Below the pieces are notes generated by a model, which had not been told where the DNA came from, ran no database searches, and saw nothing but the letters and a program-made list of their open reading frames with translations. The position numbers and the translations under genes were made by a program. A DNA stretch of 27,684 nucleotides, taken from contig JAWQRN010000623.1 of NCBI GenBank assembly GCA_033557685.1, positions 1 to 27,684 on the forward strand, given 5' to 3'. Shown one piece after another: positions 21,001 to 27,330 of the stretch (positions within the stretch are counted from its first letter, which is position 1; every line of letters begins with the position of its first letter). This DNA is from Sperchopsis tessellata. Lineage: Eukaryota > Arthropoda > Insecta > Coleoptera > Hydrophilidae.

Positions 21001-23091
21001 TATGTTTTTATTTGAAAAAATTAGATTGACACCTCCTGCAAGTACCACTTCCAGTCTAATTACATATCCCAAAATCAACTAATCTTAAATTAATTAATAA
21101 TATTGAATATTCCAAAAACCACAAATATATGTTATATATGTATTTTTGACACACACAGACGTCATACCAAAAATGGTAAAATTTGGTTAGAGGACTCAAA
21201 AAAACGTATTTTCGTTGAAAACCAGAGGTCAATTTCTGTAATGATTATAATATATTCACCTTACTATAGTAAGTGGAGAAATTAAAAATTATCCAAATTC
21301 AAAATTTATACAGTCAGAAAATCCTGTCCAATGACCTTACAAAAAAATTATTACAAAAAAATTATAACTAGTAAATTAACTAAAGAAGAAGAAACGAATT
21401 AGATTACCTCTATTATTTTTTCTGATTCTGTTTCTGATATACATGATGTATCCGCACTTTCGGATATTTTTGTTCCTTTATCATTATTTTCTACTTCTGC
21501 AGTGGAATCCATAGCAGTACATGGTTCTTGTTCTTTAGATTTTTCTAGTATAGCACTATATCCTAATACTGCTATCACCATATTTTGTCCTTCATAAATC
21601 TTCTCTGGTGTCACATCAGAATTTGCAACACTACCATCATTAGAATGCACGTCTTTTGCTTCAATTGTTTCTTCTACTTGACTTACAGAAGCATCGACAA
21701 TAAGTGCTTCATGTTCGGCATTTTTTATTACTGGTTCTGCCATCTCCACATCCTCAGGTTCAGCAAGCAATTCAGGTACTACCTCAACTTCCTTTTGTAC
21801 TTCATCATTTACCATTTCTTGTATGTCATCATCTATTTGCATTTTTTCCTCTATTGGTTCTTGTACTTCAGTGTCTGTTTTAGCCCCTTCAACATCTTCA
21901 CTTTCATCTACAACAGTGGATATCACAGTATTTTCCTCTGTATCCATCATTTCCTCTTTTGATACTTCTTCAGTACTACCTAATTTATCACTCTCTTCCA
22001 CATTATCGGCATTTTTTTCAATTTTCTCAACATTTTCAGTTGCGTCTTGAATTTTTTGATCACATACGCTAGACGTTTCTACTTGGATGTCTTCTTCATG
22101 AGAATCTTTATTTGAAGTATCTAAATTGTCTAGCATTTCTGTACTTTCAGTAACATCATTAACAACTTCTGGTATAATTGTTTCTGCTTTAGCTGCCTTT
22201 TCTTCTGATTCATTTATATCCATAGACTGTAGGTCAGATTCCACTGAAGCTACTGTTTCTACTGCCAAAGAGGCTGCTTCTTCTGATGAAGAAATTGTTT
22301 CCTCAATTTCAGATTTTTTAATTTCTTCAGCTTTTTCATTTGTAACTCTTATTTTTTCCGTCATTTTTACTTTCTTATCTTCTAATACCTCACTGACATC
22401 TTCTGATACCTGTATGGTATCGTCTAATGACTCTGTGATATTTTCTGTTATCTCTTTAACATCTTCTGGTGTGTCTTTACTTTCTTCTGATGGGTCATTA
22501 ATGTCTCCAGTTGAGTCTTTACTTTCCTCTGTTGTGATTTTAAAATCCTTGGAAGTTGTCGGTGATGAATCCATTTCCACTGCTGATTCTAGAGCTGTGT
22601 CACTTTCATTTGTGTCTTCCGTTAGTGTTTCGGTCTTGGAACTTTCCGAATCTTCTTTTATATCTGCTTGAGTTGTAGATATTTTGTCAATTAAGTCTTT
22701 TGTTTTAATACTAGTTTCGGCAACAGCTAAAAATTAAACTGATTAGTTTATATAATACATTTATTAAAATAAATTGTCTTACCGTTATCTGAGAACAACA
22801 TTTCATCTATTTCCGAAACCACATCCAGATCTAGGGATTTGTTTTGACTAGAAATTGACTGGTAGTCTTCTGCAGACTGATCCAAAAGATTTTCCAAATC
22901 ATGGACAATATCTTCAACATCTTCTGTGATTTTTTCTGTACGTATATCAGAAATGTGTACGTCCGTAGCAAATAAGTCAACATCATTATCTTCTGTAGGC
23001 TTCGTTTCACTTGATGGTCCTGCAGCACTTTTTTCTATGGATTTTTCTTGCACCATTGTGTCTGAGGTACTGCTGATAGGATCATCTACAG
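296..23091 (-). CDS. Spliced gene, six exons: acidic/KITIKP-repeat protein, partial at the 3' end
   Basis: Join (transcript order) 23091-22783, 22726-21408, 20478-18517, 11491-10712, 1374-861, 673-296. Seen: each internal junction has an AG acceptor and GT donor on the minus strand, phases run 1-1, 1-0, 0-0, 0-0, 0-1, 1-1, and the reading frame stays open for 5,262 bases (about 1,754 codons). The product is low complexity: an acidic N-terminal two thirds (exons A-C), then a basic repeat region with [KR]-[IVL]-T-[IV]-K-P motifs (D, E), then a mixed segment with a KRR...EKRQK basic cluster (F). No signal peptide, membrane segment or catalytic domain is seen. Inference: an intrinsically disordered, probably nuclear or scaffold protein. 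A chromatin-associated zinc-finger protein whose fingers lie further left is conceivable but unsupported here. The gene is incomplete at the left edge and probably at the 5' end. No promoter or poly(A) site belonging to it is visible. Confidence 0.88.
674..860 (-). other. Short intron E-F
   Basis: 187 bp. Donor GTACGA at 860, acceptor TTTTTTAG at 674, phase 1. The frame continues from ..EKL-G to G-KIKVKL across the junction. Confidence 0.85.
861..1374 (-). CDS. Exon E: five KITIKP motifs and acidic tail
   Basis: Acceptor AAATTTCAG ends at 1375. Donor CTAG|GTACGA lies at 861/860. Length 514 (171 codons plus one base). It opens with VTIKPVVKK, completing the motif begun by PK at the end of exon D. 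Four more units follow at roughly 27-residue intervals: PKITIKPIVKP, PRITIKPIVKP, PKITIKPIQRK and PRITIKPIVKP, separated by Ser/Pro/Glu linkers. Then come an acidic block (QEDDDQDNNEPD), a TPTLIDFEDE segment and RIVLKINV. The spacing and near identity of the units indicate duplication with selection on the core. The plus strand here carries a long open shadow frame that is only the complement of the repeats. No enzyme domain; likely an interaction module. Confidence 0.88.
1375..3734. other. Intron D-E, proximal part, no clear gene
   Basis: AT-rich intron sequence with only short, uncharacteristic open frames on both strands. The acceptor for exon E is at 1375-1376. A weak protein-like stretch on the minus strand near 1515-1625 is discussed as a finding. 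Otherwise I see no element ends, tandem repeats or RNA genes. Confidence 0.6.
3735..3925 (-). mobile_element. LINE reverse-transcriptase fragment (jockey/CR1-like), decayed
   Basis: Reading the minus strand across one frameshift gives TSGVPQGTNIDSHF, then NNDDLKWYIVITGCDDG and LICLNNLD. This matches the RT core of non-LTR retrotransposons, where SGVPQGS.LGPLLF is followed by FADDLK and a D..LQ.DLN.L segment. About 60 residues survive and the section between the two motifs is shortened. It lies in the opposite orientation to the LINE fragment that begins about 200 bp to the right, so they are separate insertions. The clade assignment is tentative. Confidence 0.6.
4141..5160 (+). mobile_element. 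LINE remnant with reverse-transcriptase domain (jockey-like), frameshifted
   Basis: Plus-strand pieces in order: a linker with EYKLALNNAKKQYNDDLK and IAPNEFSRYFINI (about 4150-4320); RT motifs HVIPIFKKGNKDDPSNYRPIS (about 4452-4512); TLANKIMND with VIYRKLSIV (about 4625-4715); YLTNRYQYVNLGKHS; and GSGIPQGSILGPVLLITFMN (about 4845-4905), the classic RT block 4. The catalytic YADD region near 4930-4960 is destroyed by stops and an indel. Weak similarity continues (FLDPNKTSKQLKL) to about 5160. Several stops and frameshifts show the copy is dead. No 5' endonuclease domain is recognised, as expected for a 5'-truncated LINE insertion. Confidence 0.78.
5161..5460. other. AT-rich spacer between two LINE copies
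   Basis: No coding character or repeat structure is seen. It separates the plus-strand LINE from the 3' end of the minus-strand LINE. Confidence 0.5.
5461..7990 (-). mobile_element. RTE-like LINE, minus strand, decayed with RT core deleted
   Basis: Read from 7990 leftwards: an N-terminal segment KTKLRNERIYIDKDFTWEE and MVKIGCQKIVVDQ (about 7960-7760); the apurinic endonuclease start GTWNVRGLNGKE followed by LDLLTITETKK (about 7650-7530); endonuclease motifs EERTYLMGDFNARARKRN (about 7290-7230), NEKLIIDYFLTNR and RRGGEIVSDHYLV (about 7100-6985); a linker ERTWKDFGDTLGVNFKKNQ (about 6600-6535); early RT KEMKLVLKRLRNGKA...LGKIPHDWKK and NNNRGISL; then a jump to the post-RT segment FKYLGSSLNNKGSLEDKINNR and YGSETWVLNQRLKSKIQ, ending in EVRYLRKMEGVTRMDRMRN (about 5830-5760) and LEWYGHVIRM. 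The active-site RT blocks are missing. Many stops and shifts mean it is inactive. RTE-like placement rests on endonuclease motif style and is tentative. Confidence 0.82.
7991..8801. other. Intron D-E, no recognised feature
   Basis: AT-rich. The first ~130 bases (to about 8120) are somewhat richer in GC and could be untranslated sequence of the neighbouring minus-strand LINE. Nothing else is recognisable. Confidence 0.45.
8802..9119 (+). mobile_element. piggyBac-type transposase fragment
   Basis: An open frame of about 105 codons contains RRIQCQSQEFAENKKITIR, then CTKDGLMFVLWQNNKDLLVM with SYCHTDAITSATKTNKDGVL. This follows the piggyBac/PGBD transposase pattern in the C-terminal half of the DDE domain, where a hydrophobic strand with W.D.+.V.+LS precedes a variable loop and the YN..MGGVD block. 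The YN..MGGVD part and the upstream catalytic aspartates are absent, so only about one sixth of a transposase remains. No flanking inverted repeats or TTAA duplication could be identified. The assignment rests on the spacing of D-G-hhhh-hW-N/D-K-hhhS and is moderate. Confidence 0.5.
9120..10711. other. Intron D-E, distal part, no recognised feature
   Basis: Very AT-rich sequence with no open frame of coding character, tandem repeat or transposon motif that I can recognise. The donor of exon D (AAAG|GTATGA) is at 10711. Confidence 0.55.
10712..11491 (-). CDS. Exon D: Ser-rich segment plus four strict KITIKP motifs
   Basis: Acceptor CTTGTAG ends at 11492, donor AAAG|GTATGA, both phase 0, 780 bp (260 codons). 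The N-terminal half is rich in Ser/Lys/Glu with SPRTSSPRT, a candidate for proline-directed phosphorylation. From 11068 down to the donor the motif family appears: a diverged PKLIIKTG, then PRITIKPIPVP, PKVTVKPLTPP, PKITIKPVVKP, a diverged LKLMIKTN, PKLTIKPILKP, and a last TPK whose VTIKP half lies in exon E 9.3 kb away. The apparent methionine at 11420-11422 is a GTG, and the frame is open back to the acceptor, so this is an internal exon. It stands alone between two TE-rich introns. Molecular function unknown. Confidence 0.88.
11492..12109. other. Intron C-D, end next to exon D, no clear feature
   Basis: AT-rich. Short open frames on both strands have no recognisable similarity. The acceptor of exon D is at its left border. 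Confidence 0.5.
12110..12550 (+). mobile_element. LINE 3' end (C-terminal segment of endonuclease-RT), decayed
   Basis: The plus strand reads LLCCYIFSILLYGLETWTLN (about 12195-12255), then FKM, a few stops, and near 12398 MRPRYELFPQIL followed by SKVLGKRGPWHRRIS. This is the post-RT C-terminal region seen in many insect LINE proteins, where CY.FSVLLYG.E.WTL precedes YELLQLI..GK..GKRGPGRRR.SWL. Stops after FKM and after PQIL show decay. Only the 3' portion is present, consistent with 5' truncation at integration. It belongs to a different family from the minus-strand LINE in the next intron, whose tail reads GHVIRM without the GKRGP block. Confidence 0.7.
12617..12657. repeat. Perfect 15-bp inverted repeat (hairpin)
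   Basis: Arms AGAACAGGTATTGTA (12617-12631) and its exact complement (12643-12657) flank an 11-nt loop. Flanking bases also pair partially (CTCTAT / GTAGAG). It may be the core of a small fold-back element or a TE 3' hairpin. No TA-type duplication was resolved. Confidence 0.75.
12731..12950. mobile_element. Fold-back MITE, copy 1
   Basis: The element is palindromic over its length: the left arm 12731-12793 (ATCTTCAGGTTGTCC, TGTTGACTTTT, then ATACTTCATC) pairs with the right arm 12890-12950, and the inner halves pair too (ACATTATCAAAACATGTGGC against the complement near 12850-12880). It is non-coding and shares arm sequence with the copies at 13401 and 15221. Open frames across it are accidental. 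Confidence 0.7.
13131..13301 (+). repeat. Inverted-pair repeat, copy 1
   Basis: Shares a perfect 26-nt block (starts ATATTTGGAATTCTCTAATC) with the reverse complement of 14592-14617. Similarity continues through a TTAAACCAATGTCAAGATGG block and a TCAATTGAAGTGTCC block, about 170 bp altogether. The partner at 14427-14617 lies directly downstream, in minus orientation, of a transposase fragment, so this copy is probably the 3' non-coding tail of the same transposon family inserted in plus orientation. Confidence 0.7.
13401..13752. mobile_element. Fold-back MITE, copy 2, with internal minisatellite
   Basis: Outer arms: ACGTAGACTTTCACGG, ATCTTCAGGTTTTTC and TGTGCTGGCTTTTCTTTTTG on the left (13402-13485), matched by the complement of 13700-13752 (TGAAAAGCCAACACAG, TTTCCTGGAAAACCTGAAG). 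Inside, 13508-13607 holds three direct ~34-bp units (ATGTAGCTCTTAAAAGTG, GTAGACTA) and 13608-13697 holds about three inverted units, so the centre is a converging minisatellite palindrome. No coding potential. Confidence 0.72.
14427..14617 (-). repeat. Inverted-pair repeat, copy 2
   Basis: Reverse-complement partner of 13131-13301: the perfect 26-nt block is at 14592-14617, followed (in minus direction) by TTAAACCAATGTGAAGATGA and TCAATTGAACGTGTC. By eye roughly three quarters of the bases match over about 170 bp. It lies immediately 3' of the minus-strand transposase fragment at 14700-14935. Confidence 0.7.
14700..14935 (-). mobile_element. Mariner/IS630-like DDE transposase fragment (C-terminal)
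   Basis: The minus strand reads PPRSTDLILLV, then FLWYYVKGKVYANNLQTIQE before a TGA at 14804-14806. This matches the WPARSPDLTPLDFFLWGYVK..VY segment of the widespread insect mariner-like transposases (DDE_3 type). The third catalytic acidic position (the D of the P.DFFLW block) is lost. After the stop, RAKRMVSCQ-like sequence continues briefly. Only about 50 residues of the C-terminal part survive. Confidence 0.65.
15038..15100. repeat. TA/ATAT microsatellite
   Basis: About 60 bases of TA dinucleotide repeats with interruptions by GTATATA and CATGTATA. Confidence 0.9.
15221..15280. mobile_element. Fold-back MITE, copy 3, deletion derivative
   Basis: Begins ACGTAGACTTCCAAGGCCAC and ATCTTTAGATGTCC like the left end of copy 2, then passes directly into GGAAAACATGAAGATA, which resembles the right end of the family. 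The interior has been lost, leaving joined termini next to the transposase fragment at 15310. Confidence 0.55.
15310..15685 (+). mobile_element. Mariner/IS630-like DDE transposase fragment, frameshifted
   Basis: The first frame gives NDIWFQQDGAPPHYS (from 15349) with the second catalytic aspartate in QQDGAP, then VNQVLPQVDWAKR. After a frameshift near 15475-15485 the next frame gives DLNPSDCFLWGYLKLKVYKT, LDELTFRISDAMRRI and SQYHGTCIE, ending at TAA 15683-15685. The order QQDGAP - W - SPDL.P.D.FLWG.LK is the C-terminal half of the insect mariner-like (DDE_3) family, and the 'D' after NPS is the expected third acidic residue. The N-terminal helix-turn-helix half and the first catalytic Asp are absent. 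Opposite in orientation to the fragment at 14700-14935 and clearly a different copy by sequence. Confidence 0.78.
16147..17220 (+). pseudogene. Possible decayed Gly/Asn-rich, collagen-like coding remnant
   Basis: One plus-strand frame runs from about 16150 to a TGA near 16470 with a single TAA near 16294. It contains KFKDTFHSFSHYNPSFF, then HNSNDSNNVGQNGNQEES and STSEIQDGSNTGTHGGG. A neighbouring frame continues SNSNGGGKSLCSRKKRLN and VGLGPKKKKER. Further on, HGPQGSPGFTGETGS (about 16757-16800) has collagen-like G-x-y triplets, and 17125-17160 is a tandem duplication. The composition is distinct from the flanking AT-rich intron, and stops break every long frame. No homologue is recognised. 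Alternatives are a chance GA-rich patch, a degraded TE ORF, or a nested gene with short exons. Low confidence. Confidence 0.3.
17125..17160. repeat. 18-bp perfect tandem duplication
   Basis: AAGATCAAGAGGATCCAC is repeated twice in tandem (17125-17142 and 17143-17160), followed by a diverged third unit starting AAGACTACC. Confidence 0.9.
17221..18516. other. Intron C-D, end next to exon C, mostly featureless
   Basis: AT-rich intron. A less AT-rich patch at about 17750-17865 contains paired CCCGAA...TTCGGG sequences and looks like a foreign insertion fragment, but it has no recognisable family. The donor of exon C (GGAG|GTATGT) ends this intron at 18516. Confidence 0.5.
18517..20478 (-). CDS. 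Exon C: acidic low-complexity region with charged helix
   Basis: Acceptor TTATTTTAG ends at 20479. Donor GGAG|GTATGT follows 18517. Both are phase 0, 1,962 bp, 654 codons, with no stop. Order of segments: Glu/Thr/Val-rich repeats including a 13-residue tandem unit (NDALNETTVVEE, 20044-20121) and several V-E-x-x-x-E-x-T variants; a less biased island around ALCNYEYGEKSYSPEVDF; helical stretches (ALNLEEIISAAQAAE, EVVHEVLGAVNVDVEVV); an acidic block (AEEEDEDQMEPLE); a KEQKKEE-type repeat at about 18920-19060 predicted to form a single charged helix or coiled coil; and a final acidic Ser/Asp tail. The first apparent Met (TTG at 20428-20430) is not a start, since the frame is open to the acceptor. 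The antisense Ser-rich open frame at 19709-20482 is a shadow. Function unknown. Confidence 0.9.
20479..21407 (-). other. Intron B-C
   Basis: 929 bp, phase 0, donor GAG|GTAATC at 21407, acceptor TTTTAG at 20479. AT-rich, with no transposon remnant recognised, unlike the two long introns of the gene. Confidence 0.8.
21408..22726 (-). CDS. Exon B: acidic Glu/Ser/Thr-rich region
   Basis: Acceptor AATTTTTAG ends at 22727 and donor GAG|GTAATC lies at 21408/21407. 1,319 bp: two bases finish an Ala codon (G from exon A plus CT), then 439 codons, phase 0 out. The residues are dominated by Glu, Ser, Thr, Val and Asp (EESKDTPEDVKEITENITES and similar), with a strongly negative charge. One short hydrophobic island, NMVIAVLGYSAI, occurs near 21549-21584 close to the 3' end, an oddity in an otherwise disordered sequence and a candidate folded or binding motif. 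The apparent Met in the frame (GTG at 22578-22580) is not a start, because 48 further codons are open upstream to the acceptor. The plus-strand open frames opposite this exon are complements of its codon bias. No domain recognised. Confidence 0.9.
22727..22782 (-). other. Short intron A-B
   Basis: 56 bp, phase 1, donor GTAAGA at 22782, acceptor AATTTTTAG at 22727. The size is typical of short insect introns. Confidence 0.85.
22783..23091 (-). CDS. Exon A: first recognised exon, acidic and helical
   Basis: Donor AACG|GTAAGA at 22783/22782 and a putative acceptor TTTCAG ending at 23092. 309 bp, phase 1 in and 1 out. The product reads VDDPISSTSDT, MVQEKSIEKS, then a helix-like DVEDIVHDLENLL and EIDEMLFSDN. 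Start ambiguity: an in-frame ATG at 23054-23056 has the good insect context ACAATGG, and an in-frame TAA lies just upstream of the acceptor, so exon A could be either an internal exon (11 more codons upstream of the ATG, with a clean AG) or the first coding exon. The matching phase-1 acceptor makes the internal reading attractive, and no upstream exon was found in the remaining 4.6 kb. Residues are Ser/Asp/Glu-rich like exon B. Confidence 0.82.
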
Positions 23092-23697
23092 CTGAAATTT
23101 AAATTAGACACTAAGTGTGTTAGGATATGGTCTATGATTTATTTTTGCATCACATAACAGAAATGAAACGAAATGCCTCAGTAAAACTTTTCTGATCAGA
23201 TGCTGCTCATTGTGAAATTGCTATGTTTGAGAAACATGTAAATATATGTAAAAGCAATAATGATATAACTAGCAGTGCGTGCACACAGGGTGCTAAAACA
23301 ATATTTTTAACTAAATCAAAAACATAGCAAATTATACATCATTAAAATCAGAAAAAATCTCTGTCAGAGATATAATTAAATCTTGATCATAATTATCTAT
23401 TTGTCTATAGAGATAAATAATTGTAACTCCATCTCAACAAATTGGCCAAAGAACTATTTTTAAGTTAAACTGCATGAAAAATACTTCAATTTAAAAAAAA
23501 AACATATTCAGCAAATATATAGTTATAAAGATAAGACCTTCTACCTCGTAAAGGAGCCCATTTCAATTGGCTAGAAACAATTAAACTAAACAATCTAAAT
23601 TATCACAATAATTGAAGTTATGATTGTTTACCTCTACAATACAGATATATAATACCATAAAAGTAAGAGTTTTCAAAAAGCTTTAATAAAGATTTGC
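23092..23697. other. Upstream intron or 5' flank, no recognised feature
   Basis: AT-rich, non-coding in appearance. No TATA/Inr arrangement or exon could be supported. Confidence 0.5.
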
Positions 23698-25790
23698 AAT
23701 GAAAACAACAACACTACTGTAAAAGTTTCTGTATTTCCTCTTCACAAAGAATGTGACGAAATCCGGGCGCAAATTACCATGATTAAACTTAAAATCTCAA
23801 GGTCAAATTCAACATCTTCTAACTCTACATCGACTCAAGCCGCAAACTCGCAGATCAAACTACCAAAAATTGATTTGCCTCACTTTTCGGGAGACGATTT
23901 ATCTGACTAGCCACCATTCAAGGAAGTTTCATTAATTCATGACAACCCATCACCATCAGACATTAGAAAGTTCCACTACCTGCGTAGATCATTAGATTCG
24001 CCCGATTTCTCGCTAATAAAAAATCTGCCGGTAGTACTAGCTAATTATTGTGGTGTGGAAAACACTTGTCGATAGATTTGACGATCCCCGCTTAGATGCT
24101 ACACACTACGTAGACAAACTTTTAAACTTGAAACTTGGTCATATAAAACTCGCAACCCAGCCCTCGAAATGTATCATTCCGCACCATGCGGTACTCACCA
24201 AGTTACGTGTGGTCTTTGATGGATCCTTCCATAGTGATACCGGATCACTAAATCAATCGCTATTAGCTAGGCCAAAACTACAGCCCTGACATTTTAACTA
24301 ATTTTCGAATTCATCCTATAGTTTTTACTGTAGATATCGTTAAGATGTATCGTCAAATAAAAGATTCATCACTCACAGCCTTCGTTGGCTTCATAATCAT
24401 TTGCATCCCAATGCTAAATGTTCTGAGTTGCTATCAAACCTGTGAACTACAAGAGGCTCTCAATCGCATAGTTTGTTTGGTACAACAATTGCATTTTGCA
24501 TCAGAACTCACACTGTTGCAATCAGGTACATGTCCGACTTGGCTGCAGCTCCATCCCTTCATAGACAACAAGGGAACTGTTTGTGTTAGAGGCAGACTTC
24601 AACGCTCCACTATGAGTGTACAGTCCACACAACCCATATTATCAATAACAAATTTGCTTGTCATTAATCTAATAATAGATAATTACCCTCGCTCGTACTT
24701 GCACGCCGGTCCACAACTGCTGCAATATTTTCTAACTCAACAATATTGGATAATCACCGCTCATAGAATTATTCTATATCGCATTTTTTTCGCTGTAAAA
24801 CATGCTATAGACTTTCCGCACAAGCTCCCACCACATTGATGGGATCTCTCCCTATCTCGCGCTTCCAATTTAGAAGACCTTTTATAAATATTGGAATTGA
24901 TTGCGCAGGTCCTATTCTCATAAAGGAGTCTAAGCGGCGCAACGCTCTGGTCACAAAGACATACCTTTGCATTTTTGTATGTATGGCTACCAAAGCGTTA
25001 CATCTAGAAGTCATCTCAAATCTCTCAGTTGAAGCTTTCTTGGCCTCATTCGACCGCTTTATCACTCGACGCGGACTATGTTGCAATATATACTCTGACT
25101 GTGGAACCAGTTTCATTGAGGCAGCCCGCGAACTCAACAAGCTTCTCCACCGCGCCGAAGAATATGCCAGGCTACATAATCACATATTGCATCATTTGGC
25201 ATTTAAACCCGCCTTCAGCTCCTAACTTTGGTGAGCTGTTGGAAGCCGGTGTCAAATCTGCATAATATCATCTCAAACGAATTGCAGATGACTGTCCGTT
25301 TACTTGCGAGGAACTCACCACTATATTTACACGAATTGAAGCTGTACTTAATTCCCGTCCCTTATGCCCGTTCTCATCATCTCCTGATGAAACTGATTTC
25401 TTGTCGCCACGGCATTTTTTAATAGGAGCTCCTCTACTCGCCCCAGCTGACGAAAACTTATGTGATCTTAAACCAACTACAATGTTGCGATGGCAACTTT
25501 TAAATCAAATTATCCAACATTTATGGAAACGTTGGAGTATAGAATACCTTCATACTCTTCAACAAAGACGGAAATGGAGAACTCAGTCTCCTAAATTTCA
25601 AATTGGAGATTTTGTTTTGTTAGTCGACCAGAATTCAGCCCCTTTGAAATGGAAGCTTGGACACATCACCAAGGTTCATCCTGGTCTAGACCAAATTGTT
25701 CGCGTTGTAACAGTCAAGGAGGCAAAAGGCACATTCACACGACCTATTTCGAAAGTGGTGCCTTTCCCTTCTCCACCCGTACATCCTTAA
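23698..25790 (+). mobile_element. BEL/Pao LTR retrotransposon internal region, deleted and frameshifted
   Basis: Plus-strand order: gag-like segment with KLPKIDLPHFSGDD (about 23858-23900), DIRKFHYLRRSLDSPDFSLI and VDRFDDPRL (about 23960-24090); an abrupt switch to RT motifs IIPHHAVLTKLRVVFDGSFH (about 24175-24235), LARPKLQP and, one frame over, RIHPIVFTVDIVKMYRQI; a second jump to the integrase N-terminal part (LQLHPFIDNKGTVCVRGRL, SYLHAGPQLLQYF), where the zinc-binding His/Cys set is incomplete; then the integrase core with GIDCAGPI, LVTKTYLCIFVCMATKALHL and IYSDCGTSF (24840-25200); a frameshift, then NFGELLEAGVKSA, an in-frame TAA near 25262-25264, and finally a DUF5641-type C-terminus (LKWKLGHITKVHPG, TRPISKVVPF) to the stop at 25788-25790. 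Protease, the RT active site and RNase H are deleted. Not functional. Confidence 0.9.
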
Positions 25791-25881
25791 TCTTAAGTTT
25801 CTCTAACCATTAGTTTAGTTAGTTTTTAGCATTATTTAGCCCAGCTTTGGTTTCTTTCATATCTTGATTATGTTTAAATAT

Positions 25882-25893
25882 GGCCGGGGGAAA
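25882..25893 (+). promoter_or_regulatory. Putative polypurine tract of the BEL/Pao element
   Basis: GGCCGGGGGAAA directly precedes the TGTT that begins the LTR, the expected place for plus-strand priming. The two pyrimidines are a deviation. Confidence 0.5.
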
Positions 25894-26245
25894 TGTTAAA
25901 AACTTCTTTGTACTTAGGCTTGCCGTTACTCCTCCAGAGGGAATTATCGCTTATAATCTCTGGGATTTCCGAATGACCCATCATAAACTGGGCTATTGTC
26001 AAGAGTACATCCTATTCCTTACATCTTATCCAACTACCCATATTTAGTTCAGTTCGCCACGAGAAATCGTTCTACCCACCTCGCCCTGAAACCTGAAAAC
26101 CTTTCACAGGAAACACAACAACAAGGAATTTATAAACAAACAATTATTAATTGTTATCAAAGGAAATATCCACCCGCTTACGCTACAATATGGTATTTTT
26201 TCTTTTCTTTCGATGTAATTGCCTAATAAAGATTGTTTTAATACA
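25894..26245 (+). repeat. 3' LTR of the BEL/Pao element (boundaries inferred)
   Basis: Starts TGTTAAAAAC after the purine tract and ends ..TAATACA, so TG...CA ends with about 352 bp. It contains an AATAAA poly(A) signal at 26225-26230 close to the right end. No 5' LTR copy is present before the gag segment, so the borders cannot be confirmed by LTR-LTR comparison and no target duplication can be assigned. Confidence 0.6.
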
Positions 26246-26377
26246 TTATACAGTATGAATATTGCGAATTCAAATGATTCTGGCAATCCTACTTGTATCT
26301 GAAGGGTAGAACAAAGTATAGTCAGAACAGTTACATGTATAAGAATTTGTTGCTTCCTTGACCGTACATGAATGTAC

Positions 26378-26652
26378 TTTTTGATATTTGATTAAATCAA
26401 ATCTTAAGCAAACCATCCAAGTTAATATATTAAATACAGAAATCAAATATACATCGAAAAATGAAGGCCAAAGCCAAAACATTGAGATACCTCTCATAAT
26501 ATGCTTACTCACTATCTTCAAACATATATACAAGGAATACAGCTAATTACTATCAAGCTTGATCCTAAATTTTTCGATGCATAATTGATTTCTGTATTAA
26601 ATATATTGACTTGGACGGTTTGCTTGAAATTTGATATAATCAAATATCAAAA
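26378..26652. mobile_element. Fold-back element with ~85-bp inverted arms
   Basis: The left arm 26378-26462 (TTTTGATATTTGATTA, AAGCAAACCATCCAAG, AATACAGAAATCAA, ATCGAAAAAT) is the imperfect complement of 26569-26652. About 106 bp separate the arms. The arms look nearly identical by eye (a handful of mismatches). Non-coding MITE-like or fold-back element; family unknown. Confidence 0.78.
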
Positions 26653-27330
26653 TAATACAATTACATGTATCTTTGTGTAGCCCATACAGAAAATTGTAGG
26701 ATATACTTAAGTAATTAAATCAGATATAAATTTCTATGCAAATAATTTAAAAATGTTCACTACTACAATTATATTTAAAATTATTAAAAACTCTTTGGGG
26801 AGTACTGAAATTTGTTAGTAGGAGAAACATTGACTTAAATAAAGCATGTTCTCTTTGCCTCCGGAAATAATGTATAATAAATTTAAAGAAAACTTATAGG
26901 ACTGCCAGTAGTTCGACCGAGTTAAAGAAAATGCAGATTAATAATTGTGTAATATTTCACCCAAATAAAGAAAATATATTAAATGTATCAATAATTGTAG
27001 TATGTTAAGGTCTATTCTGATATTCTTGCAGATGTTTTAGGTTTTCAGTAAGCAAATTGAGATGAATTGCATAGATAATGCTCCATTCATAATAATTCAC
27101 TTCTAAATTTCACTTATAATAATAAAAGAAAACGTAGATGAGGAGTACATTGGGTGTGAAATTTTGTATTCATAGTATGTTTGTTAGAATGCTATCTGCT
27201 AGTGATTGAAGGAAATACAGCCATATCTTGTCTAAAACCAAAATTTAAAACACTATTAAGATTTTAAAGAATGAAAAAGTTGTTTTCAATGGTACTATTT
27301 GTACTATAACAACGCACCTTCTATAATCTG
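26653..27330. other. AT-rich stretch without recognised feature
   Basis: No open frame of coding character, repeat or transposon motif was identified. Confidence 0.5.

Noticed and set aside
22126..22671. Plus-strand 181-codon Ser-rich open frame opposite exon B
   Set aside because: Antisense shadow of the acidic exon, for the same reason as above.
24805..25140. Minus-strand 111-codon open frame
   Set aside because: Antisense to the BEL/Pao integrase core, which is unambiguous on the plus strand.
25894..26245. Promoter or poly(A) region of the host gene
   Set aside because: The AATAAA and TG..CA ends fit the LTR of the BEL/Pao element in plus orientation, opposite to the host gene.
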